Assembly (NCBI GenBank): GCA_036262035.1
Contig: DATAJS010000015.1
Coordinates: forward strand, 62,001 to 126,000
Source: Burkholderiales bacterium
GTDB taxonomy: Bacteria; Pseudomonadota; Gammaproteobacteria; Burkholderiales; SG8-41
Length of the DNA: 64,000 bases
Reading direction: 5' to 3'
Positions 40,217 to 48,897 of this stretch are shown piece after piece. The first letter of the stretch is position 1. The number at the start of each line of letters is the position of its first letter. The notes below the pieces were generated by a model. That model saw only the letters and a program-made list of their open reading frames with translations. It had not been told where the DNA came from and made no database searches. A program made the position numbers and the translations under genes.

Positions 40217-41995
40217 TTACACCGCCACGGGCGGCGGCGTCCCCTGCAGCCGGCACAGGCACGCGATGATGGCCACGTGCGAGAGCGCCTGCGGGAAGTT
40301 GCCGATGAGGCGTTTCGCGTGCGGATCGTATTCTTCCGCCAGCAGCCCCACGTCGTTGCACAATCCCAGCACGCGATCGAACATCGCCCGTGCCTCGTCG
40401 CAGCGGTCGAGCAGCGTCAGCGCGTTCGCGAGCCACAGGGTGCACGCGATGAACACGCCTTCGCCGGGCGGCAGGCCCTCCACGTTCGGATCGGTGCGGT
40501 AGCGCATCACCAGTCCGTCGACGACGAGCTCGCGCTGGATCGCGTCGATGGTGCCGAGCACGCGCGGATCGTGCGCCGGCAGGAACCCGACGAGCGGGAT
40601 CATGACGAGGCTCGCGTCGACCTCCTTGCAGCCGTAGTACTGCACGAACGTGCCGCGCCCGGCGTCGTAGCCGTTGCGGCACACGTCCTCGTGTATCTCC
40701 GCGCGGATCGCGCGCCAGCGCTCGAGCGGCGCTTCGAGCTCGAACTGCTCGGCGGACGCGATCAGCCGGTCGAACGCGAGCCACGCCATCACTTTCGAGT
40801 GCGTGAAGTGCCGCCGCGGGCCGCGCACTTCCCAGATGCCTTCGTCGGGCTCTTGCCACGCCGTTTCGAGGAACTCCGCGAGCGCGAGCTCGACCTTCCA
40901 GGCGTCGCCGTTGGGCTCGATGCCTTCCGCGCGCGCGACGTGCAGCGCCGCCGCGACCTCGCCGAACACGTCGAGCTGGAATTGCGTGAAGGCGGCGTTG
41001 CCGATGCGCACGGGTTTGGAGCCCATGTAACCCGGCAGCCACGGCAGCTCGATCTCGGTCAGGCGGCGCTCGCCCGCGAGGCCGTACATGATGTTCACCT
41101 GCGACGGCGTTCCCGCGACCGCGCGCACGAGCCACAGGCGCCACGCGCGCGCTTCGTCGATGTAGCCGCTGCGCATGAACGCGAACAGCGAGAACGTCGC
41201 GTCGCGCAGCCAGCAGATGCGGTAATCCCAGTTGCGCACGCCGCCGATCTTCTCGGGCAGCGAGGTCGTCGGCGCGGCGACGATGCCGCCGGTCGGCGCG
41301 TAGGTGAGTGCCTTCAGCGTGATCAGCGAGCGCATCACCGGGTCGCGATGCGGGCCGTCGTAGGTGCAGCGCGACGACCACGTTTTCCACCATTCGTAGG
41401 TATGCGCGAGCGCGGTCTCGGCATCCAGCGGCGGCGGTGCGTCGTCGTAGGACGCATGCCACGTCATGACGAACGCGACCGATTCGCCTTCGCGCATCTC
41501 GAAGTCGGCGACCGTGGTCAGCGCTTCGCCGCGCAGCTTCACCGGCGTGTGGATCGTCAGGCAGTCGGGACCCGCGACGGCGCGCCAGCCGTCGCGCGAC
41601 TGCGACACCCACGGCACCACCGCGCCGTAATCGAAGCGCACGACGAGCTGCATGTGCATCGCGACCGCGCCGCGCGTGCCGCGCACGATGCGCACCAGCC
41701 GCGGATGGTTGGCGCGCACGCGCATGAAATCGACGACCGTCACCGCGCCGGTCGGCGTGACGTGCTCGGTTTCGAGCACCAGCGTGTCTTCGACGTAGCG
41801 CCGCGTCGTCGAAAGGACCTCGCCCGCCGGCGCGAGCAGCCAGCGGCCGTGCTCGGGCGTGCCGAGGAGGGCGGCGAAGCACGCGCCGGAATCGAAGCGC
41901 GGCAGGCACAGCCAGTCGATGGAACCTTCGCGCGCGACCAGCGCCGCCGAGTGGCAGTCGCCGATGAGGGCATAGTCTTCGATCGGTGAGGGCAT
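40217..41995 (-). CDS. Glycoside hydrolase family 15 protein (glucoamylase/trehalase-like)
   Basis: A 592-residue GH15 enzyme of the bacterial glucoamylase/trehalase-like type, without signal peptide. MPSPIEDYALIGDCHSAALV is the usual N-terminus, so I use ATG 41995, though ATG 42037 is also in frame. The N-terminal beta-sandwich (1-210) is followed by an (alpha/alpha)6 barrel. Signatures are APTTSLPEKIGG and NWDYRICWLRDA, with EPDEGIWEVRG holding the likely catalytic acid Glu. The second catalytic Glu should lie near GEGVF/LLAEEYDP at the C-terminal end. No trehalose or glycogen genes are adjacent. It is divergent from the esterase, with only 36 nt between starts. Confidence 0.92.
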   Translation of the reverse strand: MPSPIEDYALIGDCHSAALVAREGSIDWLCLPRFDSGACFAALLGTPEHGRWLLAPAGEVLSTTRRYVEDTLVLETEHVTPTGAVTVVDFMRVRANHPRLVRIVRGTRGAVAMHMQLVVRFDYGAVVPWVSQSRDGWRAVAGPDCLTIHTPVKLRGEALTTVADFEMREGESVAFVMTWHASYDDAPPPLDAETALAHTYEWWKTWSSRCTYDGPHRDPVMRSLITLKALTYAPTGGIVAAPTTSLPEKIGGVRNWDYRICWLRDATFSLFAFMRSGYIDEARAWRLWLVRAVAGTPSQVNIMYGLAGERRLTEIELPWLPGYMGSKPVRIGNAAFTQFQLDVFGEVAAALHVARAEGIEPNGDAWKVELALAEFLETAWQEPDEGIWEVRGPRRHFTHSKVMAWLAFDRLIASAEQFELEAPLERWRAIRAEIHEDVCRNGYDAGRGTFVQYYGCKEVDASLVMIPLVGFLPAHDPRVLGTIDAIQRELVVDGLVMRYRTDPNVEGLPPGEGVFIACTLWLANALTLLDRCDEARAMFDRVLGLCNDVGLLAEEYDPHAKRLIGNFPQALSHVAIIACLCRLQGTPPPVAV

Positions 41996-42031
41996 GGTCG
42001 GGCGGGCTATACTCGGGTGCAGGAGGAGGTC

Positions 42032-43201
42032 ATGCACATTCCGCTAGCGATCAACATGCCGATCAAGCTGTTGTGCGTGCTGATCCTGCTGACCTCATGT
42101 ACGACCATGTCGACCGACGCACCCGATTCGAGCCGTAAGCTGATCCTTGCCGAGCAAGGTTACTTTTTCGTCGGCGGCCACTATACCAAGACCGCCGACG
42201 GCGAGATCCGCGTCGGCCAGATGTACGTGCAGTACCAGATCCCCGAGAATCGCACGCAGCCGTATCCGGTCGTGATGTGGCACGGCGGCGGCCAGACCGG
42301 CACCAATTTCATGGGCACGCCCGACGGGCGCAAAGGCTGGGGCGATGACTTCCTGCAGCGCGGCTACGCGGTGTACATCGTCGATCAGCCCGGACGCGCG
42401 CGCTCCGGTTTCTTCACCGACGTCTACGGTCCGACGCGGCGGCCGAACACCGGGGCGATGTCGAGCCGCTTCACCGCGCCCGAGAAGGGCAATCTCTATC
42501 CGCAGGCCAAGCTCCACACGCAGTGGCCCGGCAGCGGCGTGCCCGGCGACGAGACCTTCGATCAGTTCTTCGCGTCGCAGGTCGAGGACATCCGGGATCT
42601 CAACGTCATCGAGCAGATGAACCGCGACGCGGGCGTCGCGCTGCTCGACAGGATCGGACCTGCCGTACTGCTCACGCACTCGCAGTCCGGACCGTTCGGC
42701 TGGGCGCTCGCCGATGCGCGGCCGAAGCTCGTCAAAGGCATCCTTGCAATCGAGCCCAACGGCCCTCCGTTCTACGAGAACACGATCGTCGGCGAAGCGA
42801 AGGGCTGGTTCCAGGACGGACCGATGGGCCGCGCGTGGGGGATCACGCGCAACGCCCTGACGTACTCGCCGGCGGTGAACGACCCGAAAGACCTGCGCAT
42901 GACGCGCGAGGCCGCGCCGAGCGGGCCCGATCTGGTGCGCTGCTGGCTGCCCGCGCAGCCCGCGCCCCAGCTCACCAACCTGAAAGGCATTCCGATCCTG
43001 ATCGTCGCGAGCGAAGCGTCGTACCATGCGCCGTACGATCACTGCACGTCGCAGTACCTCCGCAACGCCGGCGTGGCGAACGACTTCGTGCGCCTCACCG
43101 ATCTGCACATCCACGGCAACGGCCACATGATGATGCTCGAGAAGAACAATCTCGAGATCGCGGCGTTTCTGGATCGGTGGAGCCGCGAACACATCAAATG
43201 A
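42032..43201 (+). CDS. Alpha/beta-hydrolase (esterase-like) lipoprotein
   Basis: A 389-residue secreted hydrolase. ATG 42032 has a strong SD (AGGAGGAG). The signal peptide ends LILLTSC, a lipobox at C23. The oxyanion strand is VVMWHGGGQTG, the nucleophile elbow is THSQSGPFG with S219, and IHGNGHMMMLEKNN near the end holds the catalytic His. The acid is probably Asp or Glu in the segment between. The long insertion between strands (PTRRPNTGAM and KLHTQWPGSG) is typical of a family of secreted bacterial esterases. The substrate is unknown. It overlaps the extreme 5' end of the divergent GH15 frame if that gene uses its upstream ATG. Confidence 0.85.
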   Translation: MHIPLAINMPIKLLCVLILLTSCTTMSTDAPDSSRKLILAEQGYFFVGGHYTKTADGEIRVGQMYVQYQIPENRTQPYPVVMWHGGGQTGTNFMGTPDGRKGWGDDFLQRGYAVYIVDQPGRARSGFFTDVYGPTRRPNTGAMSSRFTAPEKGNLYPQAKLHTQWPGSGVPGDETFDQFFASQVEDIRDLNVIEQMNRDAGVALLDRIGPAVLLTHSQSGPFGWALADARPKLVKGILAIEPNGPPFYENTIVGEAKGWFQDGPMGRAWGITRNALTYSPAVNDPKDLRMTREAAPSGPDLVRCWLPAQPAPQLTNLKGIPILIVASEASYHAPYDHCTSQYLRNAGVANDFVRLTDLHIHGNGHMMMLEKNNLEIAAFLDRWSREHIK

Positions 43202-43368
43202 ACGTCATCCTGGACCGCGCGCCAGCCGACGCGACATTGTCGCGTCGTCCCGGACCTGTCCGCGACAGCGGACGTGATCCGGGAGCCATTTTGAATTTAC
43301 GTCAATATGGGTCCCCGCCTGCGCGGGGACGACGCTGTGCGTCGCCTTCGCGGGAATGACGTATTTAC
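43201..43368. repeat. GTCCGGGACGACGCGAC-type repeat plus GTCATTCCCG units
   Basis: 43201-43290 is the second copy of the unit at 31044-31135 (CCAGCCGACGCGAC, GTCCCGGACCTGTCCGCG, GATCCGGGAGCCATT) in opposite orientation. GGGTCCCCGCCTGCGCGGG and CGCCTTCGCGGGAATGACG hairpins follow. It lies 10 nt upstream of a Bug receptor gene. Confidence 0.85.
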
Positions 43369-43378
43369 GAGGAGAACC

Positions 43379-44347
43379 ATGAGCATCAAGAAGATCTTCG
43401 CAGCGGCGGCCCTCGCCGCTGCCGCCGCATGCGCACACGCGCAGAGTTATCCGTCCAAGCCGATCCGCCTCATCCTGCCGTTCCCGCCGGGCGCGCCGAG
43501 CGACCTTGTCGGCCGCACGATCGGGCAGAAGATGGGCGAGCAGATGGGGCAGAACCTCGTTCCGGACAACCGCACCGGCGCGGGCGGCACGGTCGGCCTC
43601 GCGCTCGTCGCCAAGTCGCCGCCCGACGGCTACACGGTCATGGTGAGCTCGCCGACGATCGCGCTGTCGCCGCTGCTCTATTCGAATCTTCCCTACGACG
43701 TGATGCGGGACTTCGCGCCCGTCGCGCGGCTGGCATCGATCGAGAACGTGCTGCTCGTGCACCCTTCGGTGCCGGCGAAGACGCTGAAGGAGTTCATCGC
43801 GCTCGCGCGCGCGCAGCCGGGCAAGCTCAACTACGGCTCCGGCGGTCCGGGCACGACCAACCATCTCGCCAACGAGCTCCTGAAGAGCCTGGAGAAGATC
43901 GACATGGTTCACGTGCCTTACAAAGGCGCGACGCTCGCGACGACCGCGCTCATGGGCGGCGAAGTGGACGAAGTGATCGTGTCGGTCGCGTCGGTGCTGC
44001 CGCTCATCAAGGCGGGCCGCGTGAAGCCGCTCGCCGTGCTGTCGGAGAAGCGCGTCAAGACGCTGCCGCACGTGCCGACCTCGACCGAGGCGGGCCTGCC
44101 CAACTTCAAGATGTCGATCTGGTACGGCATGTTCGCGCCGGCCGGCATGCCGAAAGAGATCGTGCAGCGCCTGTATCGCGAAGCGGTGAAAGCGTACGAG
44201 GATCCGGCGCTCCTGAAGCACATGGCCGCGGCCGGCATGGATCCGTGGCTGGGCACGCCCGAGCAGATGGGCGCGCTGCTGAAGAACGAGATGGCCCGCT
44301 ATTCGAAGATCATCCAGGCGGCGGGCATCAGGAAAGACGCGCTGTAA
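43379..44347 (+). CDS. Bug/TctC-type substrate-binding protein C
   Basis: A 322-residue periplasmic binding protein with the most ordinary N-terminus of the five Bug proteins here. ATG 43379 follows a strong SD (GAGGAGAA), and MSIKKIFAAAALAAAAACAHA is a classical signal peptide cleaved before QSYPSKPIR. Family marks are LPFPPGAPSDLVGRTIGQ, NRTGAGGTVG, DGYTVMV and VPYKGATLATTALMGG. The 24 in-frame codons upstream are repeat sequence and not used. The OGT-like gene starts 4 nt after its stop, so the two are likely co-transcribed despite no obvious functional link. Confidence 0.92.
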   Translation: MSIKKIFAAAALAAAAACAHAQSYPSKPIRLILPFPPGAPSDLVGRTIGQKMGEQMGQNLVPDNRTGAGGTVGLALVAKSPPDGYTVMVSSPTIALSPLLYSNLPYDVMRDFAPVARLASIENVLLVHPSVPAKTLKEFIALARAQPGKLNYGSGGPGTTNHLANELLKSLEKIDMVHVPYKGATLATTALMGGEVDEVIVSVASVLPLIKAGRVKPLAVLSEKRVKTLPHVPTSTEAGLPNFKMSIWYGMFAPAGMPKEIVQRLYREAVKAYEDPALLKHMAAAGMDPWLGTPEQMGALLKNEMARYSKIIQAAGIRKDAL

Positions 44348-44351
44348 CGCG

Positions 44352-45836
44352 ATGCTCCGGAATCTGCTCCGCGGCGCGTTCCGGCGCCGCGAGCCCGGTG
44401 CGCAGGAGCGTTACGACCGCGCAGTCCGGCTGGAGCAGCAGAAGCGACTGACCGAAGCGGTCCGGCAATACACCGCCGTGCTCGCTCTCGGCGCCGAAAG
44501 CGCGGCGGTGCATGCGCAGCTTGCGAATTGCTACGCGCGCCTCGGGCGCGGCGCCGAGGCGGTCCCGCATTACCGTCGCGCGGCCGAGCTCGATCCGCGG
44601 GCGGGCTACGTCGAGCACAGCGTGCTCGGCGCGCTCAACTTCGTCCCGGACATCACGCCAGAGGCAGTGTTCGAAGCGCATCGGGCATGGGGAGAGCGGC
44701 TCATGGCGAGCGTGCGGCCCGTGTTGCAGCACAGCCGTTCGAACGAGCGCATACGCGTGGGCTACGTCTCGCCCGACCTGAGACGGCATCCGGTGACATA
44801 TCTCTTCGCGCCGGTGCTGGAGCACCACGACCGCGCGCGCTTCGAGATCTACTGCTACGACCCGGTGGGCGATGGGGACGCGGTGACCGTGCGGCTCAAG
44901 CGCGCGAGCGAGCACTGGCGTGAGGTCGCCGGGCGATCGGACGAGGCGATCGCGGAGACTGTGAACGACGACCGTATCGACATCCTCGTCGACCTGGCAG
45001 GCCATACCACGCACTCACGGTTGCGCGCGTTCGCGATGAAGCCGGCGCCGGTGCAGGTGAGCTGGCTCGGCTATTTCAATACGACAGGGCTGCCGACGAT
45101 GGATTACTTCATCAGCGATCCGCACTCGTCGCCCGAAGGGCAGCAGCGGTGGTTCAGCGAGAGTCTGTGGCGGCTGCCGCACACGCGCTTTCCGTACGAG
45201 CCGCCCGCGTTCGCGCCCGAGGTCGGGCGGCTTCCGGCGCGCGCCAGGGGCGGCGTCACGTTCGGCTGCTTCAACAACCTCTCGAAAGTGAACGATCGCG
45301 TCATCGCGCTGTGGGCGCGCGTGCTCGACGCGGTGCCGGGAAGCCGTGTGAAGATCGTCGCGATCGGCCTGCACGACGAGGGTAATCGCGAATACTGGCG
45401 CGAGCGATTCGCGAGTCGCGGCATCGCGCCGGACCGTGTCGAGCTCTCGCCGTTCCTGCCGCACGAGGCGCTGCTCGCCGCGTACGGCGAGGTCGACATC
45501 GCGCTCGACCCGTTTCCGTTCGCGGGCGGGCTGACGAGCCTCGAAGCGCTCTACATGGGCGTGCCGGTGGTCACGCTGGAGGCGCCGATGCTGCCGGGCC
45601 GTCAGACGATCTCGTTCCTGCGCAATGTGGGGCTGGAGACGCTCGTCGCGGCGGACGAGGAGGCGTACGTCGCCGCGGCAGTGCAGCTTGCAGACGATCT
45701 CGACGCGCTCGCCGCGCTGCGTGCCTCGCTGCGCGAGCGGATGCGCGCGTCGCCGCTGATGGATTACGCCGCCTTCACGCGCGACTTAGAGAAAGCGTAC
45801 GAGCAGATGCTGGACGTCGTTCCCGACCCGCGATAG
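44352..45836 (+). CDS. TPR plus O-GlcNAc transferase-like (GT41) glycosyltransferase
   Basis: A 494-residue soluble protein. Residues about 18-85 hold two TPR units (YDRAVRLEQQKRLTEAVRQY, VHAQLANCYARLGRGAEAVP). The rest is a GT41/SPINDLY-type GT-B domain: RVGYVSPDLRRHPVTYLF with the catalytic-region H146, ILVDLAGHT, VQVSWLGYFNTTG and the sugar-nucleotide-binding end GLTSLEALYMGVPVVT and LPGRQTISFLRNVGL. Bacterial members probably glycosylate proteins, but targets are unknown. TPR content is much smaller than in eukaryotic OGT. The final residues (VVPDPR) and the TAG stop come from a GTCATTCCCGACCCGCGATAG-like repeat. Confidence 0.9.
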   Translation: MLRNLLRGAFRRREPGAQERYDRAVRLEQQKRLTEAVRQYTAVLALGAESAAVHAQLANCYARLGRGAEAVPHYRRAAELDPRAGYVEHSVLGALNFVPDITPEAVFEAHRAWGERLMASVRPVLQHSRSNERIRVGYVSPDLRRHPVTYLFAPVLEHHDRARFEIYCYDPVGDGDAVTVRLKRASEHWREVAGRSDEAIAETVNDDRIDILVDLAGHTTHSRLRAFAMKPAPVQVSWLGYFNTTGLPTMDYFISDPHSSPEGQQRWFSESLWRLPHTRFPYEPPAFAPEVGRLPARARGGVTFGCFNNLSKVNDRVIALWARVLDAVPGSRVKIVAIGLHDEGNREYWRERFASRGIAPDRVELSPFLPHEALLAAYGEVDIALDPFPFAGGLTSLEALYMGVPVVTLEAPMLPGRQTISFLRNVGLETLVAADEEAYVAAAVQLADDLDALAALRASLRERMRASPLMDYAAFTRDLEKAYEQMLDVVPDPR

Positions 45837-45862
45837 CGGAAGGGATCGGGAATCCATTTTGA
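45817..45862. repeat. GTCATTCCCG repeat overlapping the end of the GT41 gene
   Basis: CGTTCCCGACCCGCGATAGC, then GGATCGGGAATCCATTTT. It encodes the last residues and stop of the GT41 gene and reaches almost to the convergent Bug receptor D. Confidence 0.8.
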
Positions 45863-45865
45863 CGT

Positions 45866-46855
45866 TCAGTCGAGTCGTATGTTCGCCGCCTTGATCACCT
45901 TCGCCCAGCGCCCCGACTCTTCGCGCATGTAGCGCGTGAGCTCTTCGGGCGAAGATGGCGACGGCTCGGCGCCGGCGCCCATCAGGCGCTGATGCACGTC
46001 GGGCGCGGCGAGCGCTTTGGCGACCGCGCCGTTCAACTGCGTCACGATCTCCTTCCTCATGCCTTTCGGGCCGAAGAGGCCGTACCACGTGGTGTATTCG
46101 TAGCCGGGGACGCCCGCTTCGGCGATCGTCGGCACGTCGGGCAGCGCGGGCGAGCGCTTGCCGCTGCCGATCGCGAGCATCTTCACGCGGCCGTTCTTCC
46201 AGTGGCCGAGCACCGTCGGGATGCTCGAGAACTGCAGCTGCACGTTGCCGGCGATCAGATCGTTCATCGCGGGACCGCCGCCTTTGTACGCGACGTGCAC
46301 GATGTCGATCTTCGCCATGTACTTGAGCATCTCGCCGCCGAGATGGTTGGGCGTGCCGATGCCGCTGGAGGCGACGTTGAGCTTGCCGGGATTGGCGCGC
46401 GCGTAGGCGATCAGCTCCTTCACGTTGTTCGCCGGCAGCGACGGCGTGGCGACGAGCGCCTGCGGATTGACGTTGGTGCGGCTGATCGGCGAGAAATCGC
46501 GAAACGCGTCGTAGGGGAGCTTGGCTTGCAGCAGCGGGTTGATGACCATCCCCGAGGACGTGCCGAGCAGCAGCGTGTATCCGTCCGACGGCGCCTGCGC
46601 GACGATCATCGTCGCGAGCACCCCGCCCGCGCCGCCGCGGTTGTCGACGACCACCGGCTGCCCGAGTATCTCGGAGATCTTCTGCGCCACCGGGCGCCCG
46701 ACGAAGTCGGTGGTCCCGCCCGGCGGGTAGGTGATGACGAAGCGGATCGGGTGAGTCGGGAAAGCCTGTCCTGAGCCTGTCGAAGGGCTCTGGGCCGCCG
46801 CGAGCGTCGCGGCGCAGCCGAGCGCGGCCGCAACGGCCGTGGTGACGCGTTTCAT
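45866..46855 (-). CDS. Bug/TctC-type substrate-binding protein D
   Basis: A 329-residue periplasmic binding protein. ATG 46855 has a strong SD (GAGGAGG). The signal peptide is MKRVTTAVAAALGCAATLAA. The segment directly after it, SPSTGSGQA, is encoded by a dispersed repeat (46763-46790) and separates the cleavage site from FPTHPIRFVITYPPGG, where family members normally begin. Other marks are NRGGAGGVLA, DGYTLLLG and VAYKGGGPAMNDLI. It lies 17 nt after the MmgE/PrpD gene on the same strand, so the pair may serve uptake and breakdown of a tricarboxylate-like acid; this is inference. Confidence 0.92.
   Translation of the reverse strand: MKRVTTAVAAALGCAATLAAAQSPSTGSGQAFPTHPIRFVITYPPGGTTDFVGRPVAQKISEILGQPVVVDNRGGAGGVLATMIVAQAPSDGYTLLLGTSSGMVINPLLQAKLPYDAFRDFSPISRTNVNPQALVATPSLPANNVKELIAYARANPGKLNVASSGIGTPNHLGGEMLKYMAKIDIVHVAYKGGGPAMNDLIAGNVQLQFSSIPTVLGHWKNGRVKMLAIGSGKRSPALPDVPTIAEAGVPGYEYTTWYGLFGPKGMRKEIVTQLNGAVAKALAAPDVHQRLMGAGAEPSPSSPEELTRYMREESGRWAKVIKAANIRLD
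46763..46790. repeat. In-frame dispersed repeat at the signal-peptide junction of Bug receptor D
   Basis: GCCTGTCCTGAGCCTGTCGA plus AGGGCTC. It belongs to a type of short repeat (CCCTTCGACAGGCTCAGG) that I recall in many environmental bacterial genomes. Its 27-nt length preserves the frame and adds nine small polar residues. Confidence 0.75.
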
Positions 46856-46872
46856 GTTGCCTCCTCGTGTTG

Positions 46873-48267
46873 TTATCGCAGCAGGTCGACGATTTCGTCG
46901 ATGTCGTCGATCTCTTCCAGCCGTTGCAGTGCTTCAAAAGCTTGCCGGGGGTCTGACCCCGTTTTATCGGGGTCAGACCCCGGTTTGTACGCGCAATCCA
47001 TGAACTTCACGCGCAGATCGTCCCACGACAATTCGCGTGCGGGCGAGCCCGGCGCCTTGTCGACGCGGATCGTCTCGCTGCGGCCGTCGCGCAGCTTCAC
47101 CTCGACCTGCACGAAGCCGCGGCTGCCCGAGCTCCTCTTGTCGAAATCGGGATCGTCGCCGCGCGACGAAGCATCCTCGCGCGCGTCGATGCGATCGTAC
47201 AGGGCCGCGATCTCCGGACGGTTGACCGCCTCGTCGGTGAACGTCGCGATGGCGTACCCGCCGTCGAGCGCGCCGGCCGCGAGCGCGTACTGCAGGCTGA
47301 ACTTGCTTTCGAGCCCGGTCGTGGGGCGCGGATAGGTGAGCACCTGCATGCCGCCCGGCGGCATGCGGCAGACGATCTTCTCGACGTCCTGCGCTTCGAA
47401 GCCGAGCTTGGCGCGCAGCGCCAGCAGCCCGTCCATCGCGCGATGGCACGCATAGCAGCACGGAAATTTTTTCAGCGCGAGCCCCGGATCGCAGATGACG
47501 AACGGACGGCCCAGGCGCTCGGCGGTGAGATCGGCGTCGGACTCGGCGACCCCGAGCGTCGAATAGAGGCCGGACTTGGCTTCGAGGATATCGTCGGCGG
47601 CGGTGAAGCCGCACGACGCGAGGCGCCATGCGGTGAGCGCGCTGCGCGCGGCGATCCCGGTGTGCAGAGGCTTGGTCATCGTGCCGAAGTTGCGGCGCAG
47701 GCCGCTCGCCATCGACGCGGCGATGCCGAAAGCGATGCGCGAGGTCTCGACGTCCGCGCGGTGGATTTTCAGCAGGGCAGCCAGCCCGGAGAAGAGCGCG
47801 AGCGAGCCGGTCGCGTGGTAGCCGCGGTGGTAGTGGCCGACGGTCATGCCGAGGCCGATCTTGCCGCCGATTTCGATGCCGATGACGTAGGCTTCGAGGA
47901 AGTCGCGGCCGCTGACGCGCCTGCCGTCGAGGCTCGCGAGCGCCGCGGCGAGGATCACCGCCGACGGATGCGCCGGCATCATCGACAGCACGTCGTCGTA
48001 ATCGAGGGCGTGGCCGAAGGTGCCGTTGACCAGCGCCGCGGTTTCGGGCGAAGCGGTCGTCCCGGTGCCGAGGATGGGAACGTCGCCCGGCGCGCGCGAC
48101 GCGGCGACGTAGCGCTCGAGCGGTTCGGTGACTTCGGATTTCGCGCCGGACAGGATCGCCGCAAACGTGTCGGCGATCGCCTTCTTCGCCTTGGGAATTG
48201 CGTCGGGAGGTAGTGCGGCGAGCGTCGTCTCGTGGATGAACGCGGCGACGCGTGCGGTGGCGGACAT
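46873..48267 (-). CDS. MmgE/PrpD family protein (2-methylcitrate dehydratase-like)
   Basis: A 464-residue protein of the MmgE/PrpD family, which includes 2-methylcitrate dehydratase and cis-aconitate decarboxylase. Typical segments are GHALDYDDVL with AHPSAVILAAALA, GIEIGGKIGLGM, YHATGSLALFSG and FPCCYACHRAMDG. ATG 48267 follows GGAG as SD. Near the C-terminus, YKPGSDPDKTGSDPRQAF is an in-frame insertion from an inverted repeat (46944-46986), after which FEALQRLEEI resumes. It is upstream of Bug receptor D with a 17-nt gap. The substrate could be citrate-like, but this family is too broad to specify. Confidence 0.9.
   Translation of the reverse strand: MSATARVAAFIHETTLAALPPDAIPKAKKAIADTFAAILSGAKSEVTEPLERYVAASRAPGDVPILGTGTTASPETAALVNGTFGHALDYDDVLSMMPAHPSAVILAAALASLDGRRVSGRDFLEAYVIGIEIGGKIGLGMTVGHYHRGYHATGSLALFSGLAALLKIHRADVETSRIAFGIAASMASGLRRNFGTMTKPLHTGIAARSALTAWRLASCGFTAADDILEAKSGLYSTLGVAESDADLTAERLGRPFVICDPGLALKKFPCCYACHRAMDGLLALRAKLGFEAQDVEKIVCRMPPGGMQVLTYPRPTTGLESKFSLQYALAAGALDGGYAIATFTDEAVNRPEIAALYDRIDAREDASSRGDDPDFDKRSSGSRGFVQVEVKLRDGRSETIRVDKAPGSPARELSWDDLRVKFMDCAYKPGSDPDKTGSDPRQAFEALQRLEEIDDIDEIVDLLR
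46944..46986. repeat. In-frame inverted repeat near the end of the MmgE/PrpD gene
   Basis: GGGGTCTGACCCCG and CGGGGTCAGACCCC flank TTTTAT. The outer arms CCGGGGGTC/GACCCCGG extend the stem. It adds a polar loop to the protein and could form a strong mRNA hairpin upstream of the Bug receptor gene. Confidence 0.82.
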
Positions 48268-48362
48268 CAGCGACTCCGATGGTCGGGCATCGCCCGATTA
48301 TCGCATCGCGAAAGTCCGCGAGCGCCGGCGCTTATGCACCGACGCTGGTAGAGCGCTGCGCT

Positions 48363-48683
48363 TTAGCGCTTGCCGGTCGCTGCGCCGGTCGGATCGATGA
48401 TCGCGCCGCCGGCGGGTCCTGCACCGTCGCGCGACATGCCGGGCGGCGTGTTGCCGCGCTGGTTTTCCTTCTCGCTGGGCCCGGTCGTGCCGGAGCCGCT
48501 GCCCATCGTTCCGCCGGTGCCGGAGGGCACCGCGACGTTGCCCGAATCGGTCGGCACGATCGCCTTGGAGGCGCTGATCGAGCCGTCAGTCGTCTTGTCC
48601 GCGGTGGTTGCGGCGACCGAGCACGCGCCGAGCGGCAGCGCCAGCACGATCGCGAGCGCCGCGGCAGTGCCGCGCGCGTTCAC
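48363..48683 (-). CDS. Small Gly/Ser-rich lipoprotein
   Basis: A 106-residue protein, not recognised. MNARGTAAALAIVLALPLGAC is a type II signal peptide, with the lipobox LGAC giving C21 as the lipid-modified residue. The mature part is low-complexity Gly/Ser/Thr with no predicted domain (SGNVAVPSGTGGTMGSGSG, then ENQRGNTPPGMSRDG). It is probably an unfolded outer-membrane or periplasmic lipoprotein. It begins 4 nt after the stop of the small 48688-48897 gene on the same strand, so the two are probably one transcript. Confidence 0.7.
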   Translation of the reverse strand: MNARGTAAALAIVLALPLGACSVAATTADKTTDGSISASKAIVPTDSGNVAVPSGTGGTMGSGSGTTGPSEKENQRGNTPPGMSRDGAGPAGGAIIDPTGAATGKR

Positions 48684-48687
48684 GGTC

Positions 48688-48897
48688 TTACCCCAGCACG
48701 GTCACGTCGGGCGAGCGCAGTCCGGCTGCGCGCGCGAGCATGGCCGCGTATTGAACGGCTGCGTCCTTGGTCTTGAAGACGCCGCCGGGAATGACTTTGC
48801 GCGAGAAGGCGACGACCCACGTCGCGGCGCTCGCACGAGCGACGACGAAAGCGGATTTCCTGCGGCGTTCGATCTGGCCAGTAGACTTGCGGTTCAT
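48688..48897 (-). CDS. Small basic protein, DUF2188-like layout
   Basis: A 69-residue protein starting MNRKSTGQIERRRKSAF. ATG 48897 has AAAGGACCGAAC upstream, with AAGGA as SD. The segment FVVARASAATWVVAFSRK looks like a strand-turn-strand and is followed by GGVFKTKDAAVQYAAMLARA, a helix. The layout of strand pair then T-K-x-A-A helix recalls DUF2188-type small proteins, but the match is weak. Function is unknown. It is followed closely by the lipoprotein gene. Confidence 0.6.
   Translation of the reverse strand: MNRKSTGQIERRRKSAFVVARASAATWVVAFSRKVIPGGVFKTKDAAVQYAAMLARAAGLRSPDVTVLG

Noticed and set aside
41996-42037. ATG 42037 as start of the GH15 gene
   Set aside because: In frame, but it overlaps the divergent esterase start and lacks SD; family N-terminus begins at ATG 41995. 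Kept as a less likely alternative.
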